A DNA stretch of 17,637 nt from Eubacterium sp. UBA5416 (GTDB taxonomy: Bacteria; Bacillota; Clostridia; Lachnospirales; Lachnospiraceae), in contig DHNM01000067.1 of the NCBI GenBank assembly GCA_002409525.1, forward strand, positions 1-17,637, written 5' to 3'. The notes below the pieces were generated by a model that searched no databases, was not told the DNA's origin, and saw nothing but the letters and a program-made list of their open reading frames with translations. A program made the translations under genes and the position numbers. The stretch's first letter is position 1; every line of letters begins with the position of its first letter. Positions 14,299 through 17,637 of this stretch are shown one piece after another.

Positions 14299-15030
14299 AT
14301 GTTTAGAATCTTAAAAGGAAAAGATTATGATGAAATGAGCCTGTTCGCAGCAAATGTGATTTTTGCTCAGATTACTTTAAAACCAGATTGTGTTCTCGGT
14401 CTGGCCACAGGGTCTTCACCCATCGGCACTTACAATCAGCTGATAAAATGGAACAATGATAACCTGGTTGATTTTTCTCAGGTGACATCTGTAAACCTGG
14501 ATGAATATGTCGGGCTTGACGGATTGAGTGATCAAAGTTACCGGTATTTTATGAACCATCATTTATTTAATCATGTCAATATTGATTCTGGAAATACTTA
14601 TGTACCGAATGGCAGGACTGATGACGTCAAAAAAGAATGTGAGCACTATGATAAACTGATCCGGGATCTGGGCGGAATCGACCTGCAGCTATTGGGACTT
14701 GGGAACAATGGCCATATTGGATTCAATGAACCTGCAGATTCATTTGCCAAGGGCACACACAAGGTGGATCTGACTGACAGCACCATAAAGGCCAATTCAC
14801 GTTTCTTTGATCAGGCCAAAGATGTCCCGACACAAGCCCTTACTATGGGAATCGGAAATATTCTGCTGGCGGAAAAGATCCTCATCGTGGTAAGCGGAGA
14901 AGAGAAAGCAGACATTGTCAAAAAGGCATTTTTCGGTCCGGTTACTCCGCAGGTGCCCGCGTCGATCTTACAGCTGCATAAAGATGTAACTCTTGTCGGA
15001 GACGAAGCGGCATTGTCCGGGATTGGATAA
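14299..15030 (+). CDS. nagB: Glucosamine-6-phosphate deaminase
   Basis: Converts glucosamine 6-phosphate to fructose 6-phosphate and ammonia, linking amino-sugar use to glycolysis. From the ATG at 14299 the protein has 243 residues, the length of the short Firmicutes enzymes that lack the allosteric tail of E. coli NagB. Motifs: LGLATGSSPIGTY (phosphate loop, about 34-46), SVNLDEYVGL (catalytic Asp region, about 64-73), GLGNNGHIGFNEP (about 133-145, with active-site His and Glu; Asn in place of the E. coli Asp141, as in Bacillus) and SRFF/MGIGNIL further on. GGAAGGTG is well placed before this ATG; the open frame runs 25 codons further up but has no ribosome site and crosses the promoter. nagA is not next to it. 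Confidence 0.95.
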   Translation: MFRILKGKDYDEMSLFAANVIFAQITLKPDCVLGLATGSSPIGTYNQLIKWNNDNLVDFSQVTSVNLDEYVGLDGLSDQSYRYFMNHHLFNHVNIDSGNTYVPNGRTDDVKKECEHYDKLIRDLGGIDLQLLGLGNNGHIGFNEPADSFAKGTHKVDLTDSTIKANSRFFDQAKDVPTQALTMGIGNILLAEKILIVVSGEEKADIVKKAFFGPVTPQVPASILQLHKDVTLVGDEAALSGIG

Positions 15031-15046
15031 AGACATACAGAGTTCC

Positions 15047-15069
15047 GGGAGAGATTATAACTCTCTCCC
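15047..15069. other. Short hairpin across the nagB-glf 3' junction
   Basis: GGGAGAG/CTCTCCC, 7 bp with a 9-base loop, in the 24-bp gap and the last codons of glf. It has no T-run on either side, so at best a weak terminator shared by the convergent genes. Confidence 0.3.
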
Positions 15070-16152
15070 AGCCATATTAAGTGCGGCGCTCACTACTTTA
15101 TCCATGTCATAATACTTATAACTTCCCAGACGTCCTCCGAAGATCACATTCTTCTCTCCTTGAGCCAGTTCCTGATATTTTGCATACAGTTCATTATTAT
15201 TCTTGTCATTTACCGGATAATAGGGTTCCATGCCTCTTTCCCATTCTGTGGAATATTCCCGTGATATAACAGTCTTTTCCTGTTTTCCGAATTCAAAGTG
15301 CTTATGTTCGATAATCCTTGTATATGGCACTTCGCGGTCTGTATAGTTTACCACTGCATTTCCCTGATAGTTATCACAATCCAGTACTTCTGTTTCAAAG
15401 CGAATGCTGCGATATTCCAAAGCCCCAAGGCAGTAATCGAAATAGGAATCTATCATCCCTGTAAATAATGTCTTTTCGGCAATACCCGGATGTTTTTTCA
15501 CAAAATTCGTGTAATCCGTATTCAGGGATACTTCTATTCCATCAAGCATCTTCTTCACAACCCTGGTATAACCGCCAATTGGAATCCCCTGATATCTGTC
15601 ATTAAAATAATTGTTATCGTAAGTAAAACGAAACGGAAGCCTCTTGATGATAAATGCCGGGAGATCTCTACAGTCTCTTCCCCACTGTTTTTCGGTATAT
15701 CCTTTAATCAGTTTTTCATAAACATCCCTGCCCGCAAGAGACAGCGCCTGTTCCTCCAGATTCCCGGGATTCTGAATCGAAAGCTCTGCAATCTGGCTGT
15801 CTATGATTTTTTTTGCCTGTCCGGGTGTTCTGATGTTCCACATCTTACTAAAGGTGTTCATGTTAAATGGCAGGTTATAGAGCTCGTCTTTATAAATAGC
15901 AATCGGTGAATTTATATAATTGTTAAACTCTGTAAACTGGTTCATATAATCCCAGATCTTTTTGTCAGAGGTGTGAAAGATATGCGCACCATACTGATGT
16001 ACCTGAATCCCCTCAATTTCCCTTGTATATATATTTCCGGCTATGTGGTCTCTTTTGTCTATCACCAGCACTTTTTTACCTTTTTTTTTCGCCTCATTGG
16101 CAAACACGGATCCAAAAAGGCCGGAACCGACAATCAGATAATCATATTTCAT
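15055..16152 (-). CDS. glf: UDP-galactopyranose mutase
   Basis: A flavoenzyme that converts UDP-galactopyranose to UDP-galactofuranose, the donor for galactofuranose in surface glycans. From the ATG at 16152 it has 365 residues, the family norm. Seen: the N-terminal FAD-binding Rossmann motif YLIVGSGLFGSVFANEA, then VLVIDKRDHIAGN (about 28-40); VHQYGAHIFHT (about 52-62, flavin and substrate loop); the mobile-loop Trp/Arg in EKQWGRDCRDLP (about 156-167); PIGGYTRVV (about 191-199); FGGRLGSYKYYDMD near 335 with the C-terminal FAD contact. AAGGAG lies 7 bp upstream of this ATG, while the open frame extends 12 codons with no signal. It stands alone; no glycosyltransferase or polysaccharide cluster is visible. 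Confidence 0.95.
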   Translation of the reverse strand: MKYDYLIVGSGLFGSVFANEAKKKGKKVLVIDKRDHIAGNIYTREIEGIQVHQYGAHIFHTSDKKIWDYMNQFTEFNNYINSPIAIYKDELYNLPFNMNTFSKMWNIRTPGQAKKIIDSQIAELSIQNPGNLEEQALSLAGRDVYEKLIKGYTEKQWGRDCRDLPAFIIKRLPFRFTYDNNYFNDRYQGIPIGGYTRVVKKMLDGIEVSLNTDYTNFVKKHPGIAEKTLFTGMIDSYFDYCLGALEYRSIRFETEVLDCDNYQGNAVVNYTDREVPYTRIIEHKHFEFGKQEKTVISREYSTEWERGMEPYYPVNDKNNNELYAKYQELAQGEKNVIFGGRLGSYKYYDMDKVVSAALNMAGREL

Positions 16153-16262
16153 TATTGTTCTCCTTAAAAGTATTCTTGATTGTAACAATTTAGTGTGTTA
16201 AACTGTTTAAGTACGTATATTCGGATTATTATTTTAAAGAAATATAGGGGGTAATTTACCAC

Positions 16263-16574
16263 ATGAGCAAATCAATTCATACAGAAGAGGTCGACCATCT
16301 TTTTGAAGGTATCTTATGTCTGAAAAATAAAGAGGAATGTTATACCTTCTTTCAGGACGTCTGCACAATTAATGAATTATTATCTATCTCCCAGCGCTTT
16401 GAAGTTGCTAAAATGCTTCGTGAAAAGAAAACCTATCTGGAGATTTCTGATAAAACAGGTGCATCCACAGCAACGATCAGCAGAGTAAACCGTTCACTTT
16501 CCTATGGCTGTGACGGATACGAAATGGTGTTTGAACGCCTGGAAGATATAGATAAAGAAAAGCCAAAAATATAA
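16263..16574 (+). CDS. YerC/YecD-type TrpR-related DNA-binding protein
   Basis: A 103-residue member of the TrpR-like superfamily seen widely in Firmicutes as YerC. Residues 9-45 form the helical dimer region (VDHLFEGILCLKNKEECYTFFQDVCTINE, in parts), followed by ISQRFEVAKMLREKKTYLEISDKTGASTATISRVNRSL (in parts, about 45-82), the helix-turn-helix with ASTATISR as recognition helix. It probably represses transcription, possibly with a small ligand; the target is unknown. The ribosome site (AGGGGG) is 11-12 bp before the ATG, rather far. The gene ends at a terminator built from a P4-type repeat hairpin and is convergent with the DUF1836 gene. Confidence 0.88.
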   Translation: MSKSIHTEEVDHLFEGILCLKNKEECYTFFQDVCTINELLSISQRFEVAKMLREKKTYLEISDKTGASTATISRVNRSLSYGCDGYEMVFERLEDIDKEKPKI

Positions 16575-16598
16575 TCATGCCTGTCCGGGTCAAAAGAC

Positions 16599-16661
16599 AA
16601 TAATACCACGGATTGCTTCGCACCTTGTGCTCACGCAATCCCTTTGCCCCCCGGTGTTATT
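16599..16661 (+). terminator. Terminator made from a reduced repeat unit (P1 arms plus P4)
   Basis: AATAATACC (16599-16607) pairs with GGTGTTATT (16653-16661, one G.T), followed by TTTTT; inside is a P4 hairpin, GGATTGC/GCAATCC with GCAC/GTGC. P2 and P3 are missing. The outer pair plus T-run make a fair intrinsic terminator for the YerC-type gene. Its 3' arm overlaps the stop of the convergent DUF1836 gene. P4 in its family sense reads on the minus strand, as in the 17.4 kb array. Confidence 0.7.
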
Positions 16662-17277
16662 TTTTCTTACCTTTTTCGCCGGGCTCATCTTTGTTCTCCA
16701 TACTGTCAATGATCTTTTCTATAATCCCTTTTTTTACATATACATCAAAGCTCAAAAAGCAGATAAAGGAAAACTGCTGGAGAAACTCCCGGTCTTCTTC
16801 GGAGGCATCTCCAAAAGTATTACCCGCGCGCTTATAGCTCTTTGTGATATCCTTCATGAGAATTTCAATCTGCTCCTTTTCCGCACCGAAAACTTCATTA
16901 TAGATATCTATCAGATTCATCTCTCCCTGTGAATGAAAGTATTTGTCTGTAATCGGTTTCAGAAGTGACTGAATATCTGCGATGGACAGAACATTTTTAA
17001 AATAATATATAAATACCAGCATCAGCATATGTTCGCGGGAATACTTTTTCTTTACAGGCGGCGGCAGCAGATCATTCTTCGCATAATTATTAATCATCGT
17101 TTTCGTCAGGATCTTATCATCCGGATATCTTTTAGAAGGACCTAAAGCCGCATCCATAAACGTTGTTACCTGATCCATGTATAAATCTATGTTCGGAATA
17201 TCTTCGGGTTTTACGTAATCTATATTCGATAAGCTCTTTAAAATGCTCCCGAGCACATCATTCGTATCTATCGTCAT
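16657..17277 (-). CDS. DUF1836 protein, putative transcription regulator
   Basis: A 206-residue protein. Residues about 45-120 match DUF1836: RYPDDKILTKTMINNY, NDLLPPPVKKKYSREHMLMLVFIYYFKNVLSIADIQSLL. The arrangement resembles a MerR-like winged helix (the K.YSREHM part aligning with the helix after the wing), so DNA binding is likely though not proven for the family. The C-terminal half is helical and hydrophobic in part (FSFICFLSFDVYV), with a lysine-rich end. GAGAGG is 7 bp before the ATG. The 5' leader is the structured repeat array at 17307-17553, and a reduced unit of the same family sits at its 3' end, so the gene is bracketed by repeats. Confidence 0.85.
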   Translation of the reverse strand: MTIDTNDVLGSILKSLSNIDYVKPEDIPNIDLYMDQVTTFMDAALGPSKRYPDDKILTKTMINNYAKNDLLPPPVKKKYSREHMLMLVFIYYFKNVLSIADIQSLLKPITDKYFHSQGEMNLIDIYNEVFGAEKEQIEILMKDITKSYKRAGNTFGDASEEDREFLQQFSFICFLSFDVYVKKGIIEKIIDSMENKDEPGEKGKKK

Positions 17278-17306
17278 TTATCTACCTCTCATTATTGTCA
17301 TGTTAC

Positions 17307-17376
17307 ACTCTGCCTTGTCAGGCTGCGTTCTCATATTTTTTCGGGTCCCAAGGCCATATGCTTTCATGCACGCATG
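17307..17376 (-). repeat. Partial repeat unit next to the DUF1836 start
   Basis: Holds the 3' half of P2 and P3 up to its inner stem; the 61 bp at 17316-17376 are identical to 17459-17519. P3 has GCCT/AGGC around the GACA loop, but the 3' outer arm (ATATTTTT in the full copy) is lost and unrelated bases lead to the DUF1836 ribosome site within 20 bp. Confidence 0.85.
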
Positions 17377-17390
17377 GCGTCTTGCACCTT

Positions 17391-17553
17391 TATACTAATA
17401 CCACGGATTGCTCCGCACTTCGTGCTTACACAATCCTAAAAATATTCAAACTCCGCCCTGTCAGGCTGCGTTCTCATATTTTTTCGGGTCCCAAGGCCAT
17501 ATGCTTTCATGCACGCATGAAGCATATGGCTTTTGGACCCTGGTATTAGTATA
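17391..17553 (-). repeat. Complete structured repeat unit (P1-P2-P3-P4), DUF1836 locus
   Basis: A 163-bp unit bounded by a perfect 13-bp inverted repeat (TATACTAATACCA at 17391-17403, TGGTATTAGTATA at 17541-17553). Read on the minus strand: P2 at 17486-17540 (GGGTCC/GGACCC ends), P3 at 17438-17483 (AAAAATAT/ATATTTTT, GA/GA, GAAC/GTTT, GCA/GGA, GCCT/GGGC, GACA loop), P4 at 17405-17436 (GGATTG/CAATCC, GCAC/GTGC, GAA loop). Same architecture and near-same length as 12081-12240 with different stem bases. Confidence 0.85.
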
Positions 17554-17576
17554 TAGTTTTTAATACTATATGTAAA
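17548..17576 (-). promoter_or_regulatory. Sigma-A promoter facing the DUF1836 gene
   Basis: Minus strand TTTACA, 17 bp, TATACT. The -10 is the outer end of the inverted repeat, and the start falls at about 17541, the first base before P2. The DUF1836 leader would be about 265 nt. Confidence 0.6.
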
Positions 17577-17637
17577 GGTGTATGTAGGGTTTTTCGATTA
17601 CTTTTGAGTTGAAAGGTTACTGTTCACACCCCAAAAA
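17577..17637. other. Right window end, no gene seen
   Basis: No open frame, RNA gene or repeat module is supported here. A short inverted repeat ATATAGT/ACTATAT (17551-17571) lies just inside, within the promoter spacer. Confidence 0.3.

Noticed and set aside
15047..15069. nagB-glf hairpin as a strong terminator
   Set aside because: No T-run on either strand and only 7 bp.
16153..16188. Upstream ATG extending Glf by 12 codons
   Set aside because: AAGGAG is directly before the internal ATG at 16152, where the FAD motif starts as usual.
17163..17549. Plus-strand open frame of 128 codons through the 17 kb array
   Set aside because: Antisense to DUF1836 and then repeat modules; no start signal and no recognisable protein.

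Overview
The window looks like chromosomal DNA from a low-to-mid GC Gram-positive of the Clostridia, most likely a Lachnospiraceae-type gut anaerobe. This is inferred from the gene families (DUF1292, DUF1836, a YerC-type TrpR relative, short Firmicutes-type NagB, a 620-residue YkuD L,D-transpeptidase), strong AGGAGG-like ribosome sites and clear sigma-A promoters. No transposase, integrase, phage gene, tRNA, rRNA or CRISPR array was seen.

Layout. 1-3189: an ilvE plus PLP-decarboxylase operon (minus strand, overlapping by 14 bp), then a divergent small acidic DUF1292 gene ending at a 17-bp perfect bidirectional terminator. 3235-8232: a minus-strand cluster rpsO, pnp, dut, L,D-transpeptidase, with a good promoter and a foldable leader before rpsO and a wobble-paired hairpin before pnp. 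8246-9070: a secreted SH3-NlpC/P60 hydrolase with its own promoter. 9114-12059: an eda-kdgK-kdgK operon that would phosphorylate 2-keto-3-deoxygluconate and split KDPG, divergent from an IclR-type regulator. The two promoters share one -35 site. 13259-16152: aldose 1-epimerase, nagB and glf. 16263-17277: a YerC-type regulator and a DUF1836 regulator, convergent.

Most notable are two intergenic arrays of one structured repeat family: 12081-12469, ending at the ribosome site of the IclR-type gene, and 17307-17553, just upstream of the DUF1836 gene. Each has one complete unit of about 160 bp followed, toward the gene, by partial units. A complete unit holds a perfect terminal inverted repeat of 10-13 bp, a long hairpin (P2), a 44-46 nt hairpin with a GACA loop (P3) and a GGATT hairpin (P4). 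Between loci the stems differ by compensatory changes while loops and internal loops (GACA, GA/GA, GCA/GGA) stay the same. Both arrays begin at a sigma-A-like promoter firing toward the gene, so both regulators seem to carry long structured tandem leaders. Reduced relatives lie at 16599-16661 (as a terminator) and at the left window edge. I do not recognise this as a known RNA or mobile-repeat family; a covariance-model search would decide.
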